DNA of 25,307 nucleotides, taken from positions 1 through 25,307 of IMG/VR virus record IMGVR_UViG_3300005513_000024, one strand, 5' to 3'. Below the pieces are notes generated by a model. The model worked only from the letters and a program-made list of their open reading frames with translations. It was not told where the DNA came from and ran no database searches. Of this stretch, positions 6,368 through 12,743 are shown piece after piece. Origin of the DNA: a virus. The stretch's first letter is position 1. Each line of letters starts with the position of its first letter. The position numbers were made by a program, and so were the translations under genes.

Positions 6368-6586
6368 ATGACCGAGCTTCACACCACGAAAGACGTCATT
6401 GACGCGCTGGGGGGCATCCCCGGCATTTCGGAGCTTACGGGCGCCAAGACGAAGGCGATTTACGTTTGGCGCTCCAGCTCCTTCCCATGGAAAATGTATC
6501 CGATCATCACGGGAGCCCTGAGGGATCGAGGGATGACCGCGCCTGACTCGCTATTCGGTATGAAGCCGAAGGAGAGCGCGGCATGA
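6368..6586 (+). CDS. Cro/YdaS-like DNA-binding regulator, 72 aa
   Basis: The protein has the short Cro/YdaS pattern: DVIDALGGIPGISELTGAKT, then IYVWRSSSFPWKMYPIITGAL, with a single helix-turn-helix and nothing else. Such proteins act as the second switch regulator opposite a CI-type repressor. ATG at 6368 is chosen over an upstream TTG at 6332 because the shorter form starts at the family's usual position. The stop overlaps the next ATG as ATGA. Confidence 0.75.
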   Translation: MTELHTTKDVIDALGGIPGISELTGAKTKAIYVWRSSSFPWKMYPIITGALRDRGMTAPDSLFGMKPKESAA

Positions 6587-6768
6587 CCCACCGTCAGACC
6601 GAAGAAACGCGCACGAAGATTGGCAAGTCTGTCGACAAGAGTGCGTGGCGCCGGAAGGCGACTGATAAATCTTCGGAAGGCGGATCATCGAGCAATTACG
6701 ATGAGGACTTCAGAACTCCCGCGAGGGAGCGTTCCCATATGCCGCTTCTTTGGGAAGAAAGAACATGA
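6583..6768 (+). CDS. small basic hydrophilic protein, 61 aa
   Basis: A Lys/Arg/Ser-rich protein opening MTHRQTEETRTKIGKSVDKS, with no recognisable family and probably disordered. Its ATG overlaps the cro-like stop (ATGA) and its stop overlaps the next possible ATG at 6765 (ATGA). These junctions are the main support; composition alone would not be convincing. Confidence 0.5.
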   Translation: MTHRQTEETRTKIGKSVDKSAWRRKATDKSSEGGSSSNYDEDFRTPARERSHMPLLWEERT

Positions 6769-7064
6769 TCCTCCCCGATCTTCCATCCTGGGTCGCGGGA
6801 GCCGGCGCTGCGCTCCGTCATGCTGCGTTGAGCGCGGCGCCGAACTATTCGAGCCGGGAGAACGACGGCGGGGGCGCTACCCGTTCTCCCGGCTCTCACG
6901 CGCGTTGGGGCTCGCGCGATCCTGAAATTCTTCACGTCGAAACCGACATGCGCTTATGCGAGCGCGTGGCGTGCGGCTTCGTGTCTGCGTTCTTCGGTCT
7001 GCTGATCCTTTTGTTCTACCTCTTGGAGAGCATGATCGATTTCGGGTTTCACTTCGGCTCGTGA
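6765..7064 (+). CDS. small protein with a C-terminal membrane segment, 99 aa
   Basis: The frame ends in a clear membrane helix (ACGFVSAFFGLLILLFYLLE, about residues 69-88). ATG at 6765 has GGGAAGAAAG as ribosome-binding site and overlaps the preceding stop. The middle of the frame runs through a 14-bp hairpin (6851-6895) and reads as low-complexity, so the real gene may instead start at an internal ATG at 6948, giving only the 38-aa membrane part. An antisense frame at 6954-7166 is also open but has no ribosome-binding site. Confidence 0.4.
   Translation: MILPDLPSWVAGAGAALRHAALSAAPNYSSRENDGGGATRSPGSHARWGSRDPEILHVETDMRLCERVACGFVSAFFGLLILLFYLLESMIDFGFHFGS
6851..6895 (+). terminator. strong stem-loop, 14-bp perfect stem, no T-run
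   Basis: GAGCCGGGAGAACG at 6851-6864 and its exact complement CGTTCTCCCGGCTC at 6882-6895 flank a 17-base loop. The stem is GC-rich and would be very stable in RNA. No run of T follows, so it is not a classic intrinsic terminator. It could be a Rho-related pause, an antitermination or processing site, or a protein-binding hairpin just downstream of cro. Confidence 0.5.
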
Positions 7065-7219
7065 CAGCCGGGAGGAGTTCTGGAGCTTATTCAATATCAG
7101 CAAGGCGTGCAGGCCGATGCTGACGAATGGTTCATCGTCGTTAGCTGGTTCAACTGCCTTCTTCATGGTGCGTGCAATTAGCCATGGAAGGATTTGCAAA
7201 GGTGAAAAAGGATTCTGCA
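7065..7219. other. gap without a convincing gene
   Basis: This 155-base stretch has no supported plus-strand gene. A minus-strand frame (6954-7166, first residues MKKAVEPANDDEPFVSIG) is open and protein-like in composition but lacks a ribosome-binding site and would lie antisense to the membrane ORF. An AAAAAGGA ribosome-binding site at the right end serves the next gene. Confidence 0.4.
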
Positions 7220-7555
7220 ATGTCTGACGCCGCGTATTTGGATCAGGCTGCGATGTGGTCGAAAGACCTGACGCGCATGAAGGCGCGAGGGCCCGGAGAC
7301 ACCGAGAATGCAATGCGTTCCGTCGCGCGTGAGTACAGCATCGATTACGGATTCCTCTGGTCTCTCAGATATCGCCGGGAGCGGCTGAGGATAATTAGTG
7401 TCTCGGTCTACGAGGCCATCAGGGCGGCTTATCGCGCGGAATCTGAGCGGCAAATGCGAAAGCTGGAAAATGAAATCGCAAGGACGGAAGAAATCACCGG
7501 GCCTGATAACCGTGCTGTTCGCGCGGCTAAGACTTTGGTTAGTGAGGGCAATTAG
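7220..7555 (+). CDS. conserved rhizobial phage protein, 111 aa
   Basis: The protein opens MSDAAYLDQAAMWSKDLTR, then has DTENAMRSVAREYSIDYGFL and a basic helical end (RAAYRAESERQMRKLENEI). I recognise the pattern as a recurrent rhizobial prophage protein; the central part looks like a helix-turn-helix (REYSIDYGFLWSLRYR), so DNA binding is possible. ATG at 7220 has AAGGA 8 bases upstream; an in-frame ATG at 7184 lacks one. It is followed within 10 bases by the LuxR-type gene. Function unknown. Confidence 0.7.
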   Translation: MSDAAYLDQAAMWSKDLTRMKARGPGDTENAMRSVAREYSIDYGFLWSLRYRRERLRIISVSVYEAIRAAYRAESERQMRKLENEIARTEEITGPDNRAVRAAKTLVSEGN

Positions 7556-7564
7556 GGGGCAACC

Positions 7565-7789
7565 ATGACAATCAATATCGCTGATGTTTTCCCAGGACTC
7601 ACACGACGGGAGCGCGAAGTGTGCGCGCTCCTGATGAGCGGCCGTTCAAACAAGGAAATAGGCCCGGTGCTGTCGATCAGCTCGCGCACCGTGGAGGATC
7701 ACAAGTATTCGATCTACCGACGCTTGGGGGTCGAGAGCGTCGGGCAATTGCTCTGGAAGGCTTATGGGTGCCCGGAGATCGTTGCATGA
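7565..7789 (+). CDS. LuxR/GerE-type HTH domain-only protein, 74 aa
   Basis: The protein is almost only the LuxR C-terminal domain: FPGLTRREREVCALLMSGRS, NKEIGPVLSISSRTVEDHKY, then IYRRLGVESVGQLL. The LTxREREV helix and the N-K-EI-x-L-x-IS-x-RTVE-x-H motif are canonical. No sensing domain is present, so it cannot detect a quorum signal itself; it likely binds DNA constitutively or competes with a host LuxR-type regulator. The stop overlaps the next ATG (ATGA), tying it to the DnaA-like gene. Confident as a family; the target is unknown. Confidence 0.85.
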   Translation: MTINIADVFPGLTRREREVCALLMSGRSNKEIGPVLSISSRTVEDHKYSIYRRLGVESVGQLLWKAYGCPEIVA

Positions 7790-8562
7790 CGCCAGATCTA
7801 ACCCCAACGCAGCAGACAGCACTAGATCGGCATCGCGCGTTCCGCCAGTCGATCGCCCGCAAGGCGGCCGAACTCGCCGCGGCGAGGGCAGTTACGAAGA
7901 CCGCCAGACCGCCTGTAAAGGCCGTCAAGCCAGAAGCGCTTCCTGCGGAGCCCGATCCACCAAGGACATTCCGGCCGCCGATGATCTGGCCCGTGATCCC
8001 CGACCTCGAGCAATATCACCCACCGCTGAGCTATCGGGTTGCGGACGTGCAGGATGCCGTCTGCAAATACTACGGCGTCAGCAAGCTCGACCTTCAGTCA
8101 AGGCGCCGGCTCGATGTGGTTGTCTATCCGCGCCATGTCGCGATGTATTTGGCGAAGCATCTGTCAAACCGCTCGTTTCCTGACATTGGCCGGCGCTTCG
8201 GCGGCCGGGATCACACCACCGTGCTGCACGCTGTGCGTAAGGTCGAGCGGCTTTTGCTGAAGGACGAGAACCTAGCATTCGAGGTGGCCCAGCTCATCGA
8301 GGCAATCACGGGTCAACAGGACGTGCCTGTCACAACATCGAAACAACGTAGCAGTTCCGGAGATGAGGAGATGAAAGTCACTCTATTTGCGAACGTCTAC
8401 CGACCCTTCGCCGGGTCATGCGGCCACATCTATGAGAGCAAGGAACTAGCTGATCAGATGGCGGCTCAAGAGCGTCTCGCGTGCGTTGAGTTTTTCGCTG
8501 AAGTGCCAGCACCGGGGGAAACGAATGCAGATAGCAGCATCGACGACGAGACGCGCGGATAA
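7786..8562 (+). CDS. DnaA domain IV (helix-turn-helix) protein, 258 aa
   Basis: Residues 85-157 are the DnaA C-terminal DNA-binding domain, including the signature FGGRDHTTVLHAVRKVERL (138-156), which in DnaA recognises DnaA boxes at origins. The AAA+ ATPase part is absent. The N-terminal 80 residues are a Pro/Ala-rich basic linker. After residue 196 there is a separate segment starting MKVTLFANVYRPF. An internal ATG at 8371 with GGAG 8 bases upstream could make this 63-aa part as its own product. The protein may recruit or compete at DnaA boxes for phage replication (inference). ATG overlaps the LuxR-type stop. Confidence 0.85.
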   Translation: MTPDLTPTQQTALDRHRAFRQSIARKAAELAAARAVTKTARPPVKAVKPEALPAEPDPPRTFRPPMIWPVIPDLEQYHPPLSYRVADVQDAVCKYYGVSKLDLQSRRRLDVVVYPRHVAMYLAKHLSNRSFPDIGRRFGGRDHTTVLHAVRKVERLLLKDENLAFEVAQLIEAITGQQDVPVTTSKQRSSSGDEEMKVTLFANVYRPFAGSCGHIYESKELADQMAAQERLACVEFFAEVPAPGETNADSSIDDETRG

Positions 8563-9550
8563 CTGTCGCCCTGACATCGATGCGCTCGCCGAAGATTATG
8601 CACGGCTCGGCAATATATGGAAAGTCGGGGCTCTCCATGGGATCGCTGGTCAGACGGTCCACAAACGGCTTCGTCGCGCTGGAATTTTACAGCCACGACT
8701 TCCAGAATTCACGAATGACGAGATCGAGCGCATCAAATCTTACTATATCGAAACGCCAGAGAGTGATTTTGATTTAGGAGTTCTCGCATCTGAGATCGGA
8801 AAGTCGCGGCAAAATATATGCCGCACAGCTCGGCGCCTTGGCTTGAGCAATCGAAGCAGGCCGATGAGTACAGAAAGGCTTGTTAAGCATCGGTCTCCTA
8901 AGTGGCACGACAAGCCGCATCCCCGTGGGATGGCAGGGAAAAAACATACCCCTGAAACGGTTGCCGCGTGCAGGGTCAGGTCGAGACTAAACTGGGCTAC
9001 ATGGAAAACATTCGGCACGGGACCAATGTCACCGGAAAACCTCGCCAAGTTATCGCAGAGAATGCGAATAATGCAGGCAAATCGTCCAGCATCAACGAAC
9101 TACACCCGCACCAAAGGTGGTCATCGTGATGATCTCGGAGGTGTCTACTTCCGGTCATCATGGGAAGCAAACTATGCGCGCTATCTCAATATGCTGATGA
9201 AGTTCAAAGTCGTTGAGCGGTGGGAGTTCGAACCGGAAACATTCTGGTTTGATGGAGTGCGACGTGGTGCCGTGAGCTACAAGCCAGACTTTAAAATCTA
9301 CTATCGAGGCGACGAGAAGCCGGAATACGTTGAGATTAAAGGTTGGGAGGTAGCAAAAGACCGAACGAAGTGGCGCCGCATGAGAAAATACCACCCTCAC
9401 ATTAAGCTCGTAATCGTTGGCGCTAAGGAATACCGCGCCATTCAAACAAAGTGGTCATCTTCAATCCTAGGCTGGGAAACGCAGAAATCTGCGGTTGTGG
9501 TCAGGAGCAATCGGGGCGGTACCAATGAAGCAGTTGGAAGCGAAGGTTGA
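8525..9550 (+). CDS. HTH / NUMOD3-like / PD-(D/E)XK endonuclease, 341 aa
   Basis: Three parts are seen. Two helix-turn-helix units lie at about residues 20-52 (GNIWKVGALHGIAGQTVHKR) and 80-108 (LGVLASEIGKSRQNICRTAR). A GKKHTPETVAACR motif (138-150) resembles NUMOD3, a DNA-contact motif of homing endonucleases. The C-terminal nuclease has FRSSWEANYARYL (Glu 214), SYKPDF (Pro 254, Asp 255) and YVEIKGW (Glu 270, Lys 272), a complete PD-(D/E)XK set. This architecture fits a free-standing homing-type endonuclease; a phage resolvase is the alternative. ATG at 8525 has a GGGG site 7 bases upstream and overlaps the DnaA-like gene by 38 bases. Base composition looks lower in GC than its neighbours. 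Confidence 0.7.
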   Translation: MQIAASTTRRADNCRPDIDALAEDYARLGNIWKVGALHGIAGQTVHKRLRRAGILQPRLPEFTNDEIERIKSYYIETPESDFDLGVLASEIGKSRQNICRTARRLGLSNRSRPMSTERLVKHRSPKWHDKPHPRGMAGKKHTPETVAACRVRSRLNWATWKTFGTGPMSPENLAKLSQRMRIMQANRPASTNYTRTKGGHRDDLGGVYFRSSWEANYARYLNMLMKFKVVERWEFEPETFWFDGVRRGAVSYKPDFKIYYRGDEKPEYVEIKGWEVAKDRTKWRRMRKYHPHIKLVIVGAKEYRAIQTKWSSSILGWETQKSAVVVRSNRGGTNEAVGSEG

Positions 9551-9710
9551 CGCGTGTTGGCGATTGCTGCGGCGATCTAAGCCGAGGTCAAAGCGCAGAA
9601 CCAAGCTTGAAAGCGAAATGGTCAACATTCAATTGAGGCGCCTGAGGGCGGAAATTCGAGCGGGAAGGGCGAAATCGGATGCGGGGGAGCTTCGAAAAGT
9701 CGATCCATAA
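9525..9710 (+). CDS. small basic helical protein, 61 aa
   Basis: An Arg/Lys-rich protein starting MKQLEAKVDACWRLLRRSKP, with a long basic helix (NIQLRRLRAEIRAGRAK). ATG at 9525 has GGGGCGG upstream and overlaps the endonuclease gene by 26 bases. No family was recognised; its charge suggests nucleic-acid binding. Confidence 0.5.
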   Translation: MKQLEAKVDACWRLLRRSKPRSKRRTKLESEMVNIQLRRLRAEIRAGRAKSDAGELRKVDP

Positions 9711-9891
9711 ATGGGGGCGCGGGTGTCTCTCAAAGATGCCGATCGCTACGCTTGAGAAAGCAGAGCGCAAAGCCAAAGAAGTGACCAAGAAATACGGCGT
9801 CGAGCAGCACCCGTATTATTGCACATACTGCCAGAAGTTTCACCTAACGACCAGGCCACCACACCTTCAATTTAAAGGAACGAGCGCATGA
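9679..9891 (+). CDS. small zinc-ribbon-like protein, 70 aa
   Basis: The C-terminal half has KYGVEQHPYYCTYCQKFHLT, a CxxC followed by His that recurs in short phage proteins of unknown function. ATG at 9679 has GGGAAGGG 9 bases upstream but overlaps the previous gene by 32 bases; an internal ATG at 9736 (MPIATLEKAERK) would avoid the overlap but has no clear ribosome-binding site. The stop overlaps the GapR-like start as ATGA. Confidence 0.55.
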   Translation: MRGSFEKSIHKWGRGCLSKMPIATLEKAERKAKEVTKKYGVEQHPYYCTYCQKFHLTTRPPHLQFKGTSA

Positions 9892-10145
9892 GCGCGACAC
9901 CACAAGCCGGCAGCAATAGCAACGAACAACTCAAGTCGATCGTAGAACGGATCGAGCGCCTTGAAGACGACAAGGCAGCAATCGGATCTGATATCAAGGA
10001 TATCTACGCCGAGAGCAAGGGCAACGGCTATTGCCCGAAAACGCTCCGAAAAATCATCGCCATCAGAAAGAAAGACCCTGACGCGCGTGCTGAGGAGTCG
10101 GCGCTGCTCGAAACGTATCTCCACGCCTTAGGGATGGATGCGTGA
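9888..10145 (+). CDS. GapR / DUF2312 family nucleoid-associated protein, 85 aa
   Basis: The protein has the whole DUF2312 pattern: EQLKSIVERIERLEDDKAAI, GSDIKDIYAESKGNGYCPKT, then LRKIIAIRKKDPDARAEES. In Caulobacter, GapR forms a clamp on overtwisted DNA ahead of forks and is needed for replication; alphaproteobacterial phages often carry copies. It may help phage fork progression or interfere with the host protein (inference). The length is normal for the family. The ATG overlaps the upstream stop and its own stop overlaps the DUF1376 gene's GTG. Confidence 0.9.
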   Translation: MSATPQAGSNSNEQLKSIVERIERLEDDKAAIGSDIKDIYAESKGNGYCPKTLRKIIAIRKKDPDARAEESALLETYLHALGMDA

Positions 10146-10729
10146 GCAAGCGCGCCTGGATGCCCCTCTATGTCGGAGATTACCTGGGCGACACCGGGCA
10201 TCTGAGCACGACACAGCACGGCGCCTATCTTCTCCTGATGATGCACTATTGGCGCAAAGGCGATCTGCCTGATGACGATAAGCAGCTCGCGGCGATAGCG
10301 AAGCTGCCGCTGAGGCTTTGGCTCGACTCTAAAGAAACGCTTCAAGCCTTCTTTTACGATGGCTGGCGACATAAGCGAATTGATGGCGAACTCGCCAAAA
10401 TGGAGAAGGTTTCGGCGCGTCGGGCCGAGGCCGGGTTCAAAGGTGGCATTCGCTCTGCGATGAGCAGGATGCGTCTTGAGGATGCGTCCATCAGATCAAG
10501 CAATAGCCAACCAATTGCTAAGCAATTGCTTGAAGCAAAGACGAAGCAAACGGCAAGCAATTGCTCCAGTTTTGCTCAAGCCGAGCTCGACCACTCACAC
10601 TCACATAAGAATATAACTACTACTGTCTCCAAGGATACAGGCGAAGGGCTCGGCGATAGGCAGGCTGAGAAACCCAGGTTCCGTCCATCGTCGGAGCTTG
10701 TCGAAACGATTTTGCGCAAATCAAGGTAA
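10142..10729 (+). CDS. DUF1376 (YdaU-like) protein, probable replication initiator, 195 aa
   Basis: Residues 1-90 match DUF1376: MPLYVGDYLGDTGHLSTTQH, GAYLLLMMHYWRKGDLPDDD, then AKLPLRLW. DUF1376 proteins are winged-helix-like and sit in the replication position of many prophages. The C-terminal half is low-complexity (Ser/Gln/Lys) and is encoded by the iteron-like repeats at 10498-10577, the arrangement seen in lambda O, where the origin is inside the initiator gene. The start is GTG overlapping GapR's stop (GTGA). No helicase-loader gene was recognised nearby. Confidence 0.8.
   Translation: MSKRAWMPLYVGDYLGDTGHLSTTQHGAYLLLMMHYWRKGDLPDDDKQLAAIAKLPLRLWLDSKETLQAFFYDGWRHKRIDGELAKMEKVSARRAEAGFKGGIRSAMSRMRLEDASIRSSNSQPIAKQLLEAKTKQTASNCSSFAQAELDHSHSHKNITTTVSKDTGEGLGDRQAEKPRFRPSSELVETILRKSR
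10498..10577 (+). repeat. iteron-like repeats, candidate phage replication origin
   Basis: AAGCAA occurs at 10498, 10520, 10533, 10544 and 10555 (steps 22, 13, 11 and 11). Two copies are part of the 10-bp perfect palindrome AGCAATTGCT at 10521-10530 and 10556-10565. Opposite-strand half sites lie at 10513-10519 and near 10572. Helically phased repeats within a putative initiator gene resemble lambda's origin. Confidence 0.45.
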
Positions 10730-10806
10730 GTAATACACACAAAAGTTCCGCTGTTAGTTGAGATCGCGACCAAATCAGCAGACAATGCGCGCCGCAGGGG
10801 AAATCA

Positions 10807-11322
10807 GTGTCCATCGACGACATCCGTAGCCGACTCCGGGATATTCCGGGATCAGAGACCATGACGATGCAAGTTGTCATGGGCCGGCAGCTATTCGGCA
10901 TCAACGGGAAACTGATCGGGGTCCCGATGAGCGCAGATGATGCAGAGGTCGAGGGGACGATCCGGGCGGCGCTGGCGAGCAATCTCACGGTGGCTGAGAT
11001 CGTCCCTGCGGAAAGCCCTTCAGCGGCCCTCCTGCCGCCTCTCACGCAACCAGAGCAGCCAAAGGCACCCAGCATGACCGCGCCCGCACCAGGAAGCTTC
11101 GCTGCAAGCCTGAAGGCCATTCTGGATGAGGCGAGGGCAGGGCTGTCTCAGGCGAAAGAGGACGGAGCGGCGCTGGTCAAGAGCGCGGTTGGCGAACTCA
11201 GTGATGCGACCGCCTCGGTCAAGCATGTAACCGGCAGCATGGCGCAATCGATTAAGGACGAAGCTGATGCGGTCCGCGCAGAGCTCGGGCAGATCAGCAA
11301 CAATTTGACGGGAGAAGCGTGA
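10807..11322 (+). CDS. conserved phage protein with coiled-coil tail, 171 aa
   Basis: The N-terminal domain starts MSIDDIRSRLRDIPGSETMT and has GRQLFGINGKLIGVPMSAD, a pattern found in rhizobial prophages with no known function. After a Pro-rich linker (about residues 70-95) there is a long Ala/Lys/Glu helix (SFAASLKAILDEARAGLSQA onward), probably a coiled coil. The start is GTG at 10807 with AGGGGA upstream. It follows the DUF1376 gene by 77 bases. Confidence 0.7.
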   Translation: MSIDDIRSRLRDIPGSETMTMQVVMGRQLFGINGKLIGVPMSADDAEVEGTIRAALASNLTVAEIVPAESPSAALLPPLTQPEQPKAPSMTAPAPGSFAASLKAILDEARAGLSQAKEDGAALVKSAVGELSDATASVKHVTGSMAQSIKDEADAVRAELGQISNNLTGEA

Positions 11323-11522
11323 TGGATGTCGCATTCAGCCCGTGGCAATCGCCGCCAGCGACCACCGGACAACTCGCCGCGCATCTCGACAGCGAGCCCA
11401 AGGTTACCGACGAGAAGCGCTTCGAAGCCCTCCGCCTGGCCTGTGAGGGATCACCTCACGCCACGCCGACCGAAATCGTCGAACGAGCAAAAGCGTATTT
11501 CAACTTCCTGAAGGGAGAATGA
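11322..11522 (+). CDS. small conserved phage protein, 66 aa
   Basis: A helical protein opening MDVAFSPWQSPPATTGQLAA and ending TPTEIVERAKAYFNFLKGE. ATG at 11322 shares its A with the upstream TGA, preceded by GGGAG; a GTG one codon earlier is possible. No family was assigned. Confidence 0.65.
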   Translation: MDVAFSPWQSPPATTGQLAAHLDSEPKVTDEKRFEALRLACEGSPHATPTEIVERAKAYFNFLKGE

Positions 11523-11524
11523 CT

Positions 11525-11830
11525 ATGGATAGTTACAGCAACTTGCAAGCAAAAGCCCAGTCCGCGAACGCCTACGAGACGATGACGGGCGGGGCATCCG
11601 GGCCGCGAGAGCTGCGGATCACTGAGCGTGCCGATGGCATTCTTACCGGCATGGCAGAGCTAGCGAACCTTCTTTCAACAATTCAGGATCGTGTCTCACC
11701 ACTTCCACAAGCCACCGGTGAGAAGGTATCAGCCCCTATTCCTGGGCACCTGAATGGCCTTTTGTCGCAAACGGAGAACGTTCTGAAAGTATGCCTCAGT
11801 ATCGCGAACCAAATCAGTTCAAAGCTCTGA
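11525..11830 (+). CDS. small conserved phage protein, 101 aa
   Basis: A protein starting MDSYSNLQAKAQSANAYETM, then a helical stretch (ADGILTGMAELANLLSTIQD) and a C-terminal helix. ATG at 11525 was chosen because AAGGGAG lies 7 bases upstream; the ATG at 11519 overlaps the previous stop but would leave only one base after that site. Unknown function. Confidence 0.65.
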   Translation: MDSYSNLQAKAQSANAYETMTGGASGPRELRITERADGILTGMAELANLLSTIQDRVSPLPQATGEKVSAPIPGHLNGLLSQTENVLKVCLSIANQISSKL

Positions 11831-11840
11831 GGGGAAAACC

Positions 11841-12032
11841 ATGTCTCGCTTGACATCGAAGGACCGGAAGAACCTCCCCGCGAAAGACTTCAAGGGACCG
11901 AACCGCTCGTTTCCAATTCCTGACCGCGGCCACGCCCGCGCTGCGCTCCAGGATCTACCGAAGGCCAAATCCCTGACGCTCGATCAGGCCGCAAAAATCC
12001 GGGCCGCGGCGAACAAGAAGCTCGGCAAATAG
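11841..12032 (+). CDS. DUF6582-like small basic phage protein, 63 aa
   Basis: The sequence RKNLPAKDFKGPNRSFPIPD followed by RGHARAALQDLPKA matches the common short phage family with a (F/Y)PIPD-xx-HARAAL motif (DUF6582-type). These usually lie near head genes and lack an assigned role. ATG at 11841 follows a GAGGGGAAAA ribosome-binding site. Confidence 0.7.
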   Translation: MSRLTSKDRKNLPAKDFKGPNRSFPIPDRGHARAALQDLPKAKSLTLDQAAKIRAAANKKLGK

Positions 12033-12074
12033 CCGGCTTCAAGCCTGAAAACCCAACAACTTGAGTAATTTAAT

Positions 12075-12371
12075 ATGGCTGGCAGACCGGCAGGATCACA
12101 AAACAAGGACAAACCATTTCGGGACGCAATCCGAATGGAGTCAATCCTTGCTGAGAGTGGGGAAGCCAGCCCAGCAAAGCCGGGATCGCTTCGGTACATC
12201 GCAAGGCAATTGCTGATCAGAGCCGGTGAAGAAACCGCAGCAGCTAGAGAGATCGGAGATCGTCTGGACGGCAAGCCTGCACAAGCGATCATCGGGGGCG
12301 ATGAGGATGATCCTGGGGTGAAGATCATCAGCCGGATCGAGCGTGTGGTGGTGAAGCCGGACGGGGAATAA
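12075..12371 (+). CDS. small phage protein upstream of the packaging genes, 98 aa
   Basis: The protein opens MAGRPAGSQNKDKPFRDAIR, a basic start typical of the DUF5681-like and TerS-adjacent proteins, followed by RYIARQLLIRAGEETAAARE and IGDRLDGKPAQAI. The helical centre with a Lys/Arg-rich start suggests DNA binding. It could be a terminase small-subunit-like protein, but the distance to the large subunit (about 1.5 kb) leaves this unproven. Confidence 0.65.
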   Translation: MAGRPAGSQNKDKPFRDAIRMESILAESGEASPAKPGSLRYIARQLLIRAGEETAAAREIGDRLDGKPAQAIIGGDEDDPGVKIISRIERVVVKPDGE

Positions 12372-12375
12372 GGGA

Positions 12376-12528
12376 ATGGGCTTAGTCTGGATTCTGATCG
12401 TTCTTTCGCTGGTCTGTTCTGGAGCATCGCTGTTTCAGCGCGACCCTTACGCAGGGCTTTTGGTTTGTGTTTTGGCTGTCGCACTAGGCATGACCGCGGT
12501 CGCGATTGCATTCTCGGGGAAAATCTAA
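12376..12528 (+). CDS. 50-aa protein with two membrane segments
   Basis: The frame begins MGLVWILIVLSLVCSGASLF and contains a second hydrophobic stretch (AGLLVCVLAVALGMTAVAIA), separated by a short QRDPY turn. ATG at 12376 has AAGGGA only 1-3 bases away, but the TAA overlaps the next ATG (TAATG), supporting coupling. Two hydrophobic spans of this size are what small holin or antiholin-like proteins look like. No lysin was found nearby, so this is only a possibility. Confidence 0.5.
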   Translation: MGLVWILIVLSLVCSGASLFQRDPYAGLLVCVLAVALGMTAVAIAFSGKI

Positions 12529-12743
12529 TGTCAACTGCGGCGAGTGAAAAGCAAATTCCTATCGCTCTTACGGAGTTTGAGATCATGCTTTGCATTTCTG
12601 CTTTGCAAAGCGCGGCGTCAGAGCTGACGACGGCACAAGCCGGCGATGACACTGACCGCTTCATGTCAAATGCCCGTACTGGAGCGATAGCCGCCATGGG
12701 TAGCTTGGAATCTAAGCTTCGACGCGTCGTAGGTAGGAGCTAA
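12528..12743 (+). CDS. small helical protein, 71 aa
   Basis: The frame starts MSTAASEKQIPIALTEFEIM, followed by LCISALQSAASELTTAQAGD and an Arg-ending helix. ATG at 12528 overlaps the upstream TAA, and its TAA overlaps the next ATG. No family was recognised. Soluble by composition. Confidence 0.6.
   Translation: MSTAASEKQIPIALTEFEIMLCISALQSAASELTTAQAGDDTDRFMSNARTGAIAAMGSLESKLRRVVGRS

Noticed and set aside
6620-6925. Plus-strand 101-codon frame over the hairpin
   Set aside because: Arg/Ser/Gly-rich with no family, overlapping a better supported frame and the 14-bp inverted repeat.
6954-7166. Minus-strand frame starting MKKAVEPANDDEPFVSIG
   Set aside because: Protein-like composition but no ribosome-binding site. 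It lies antisense to the membrane segment at 6948-7064 and against the local gene direction. Kept as an alternative, not annotated.
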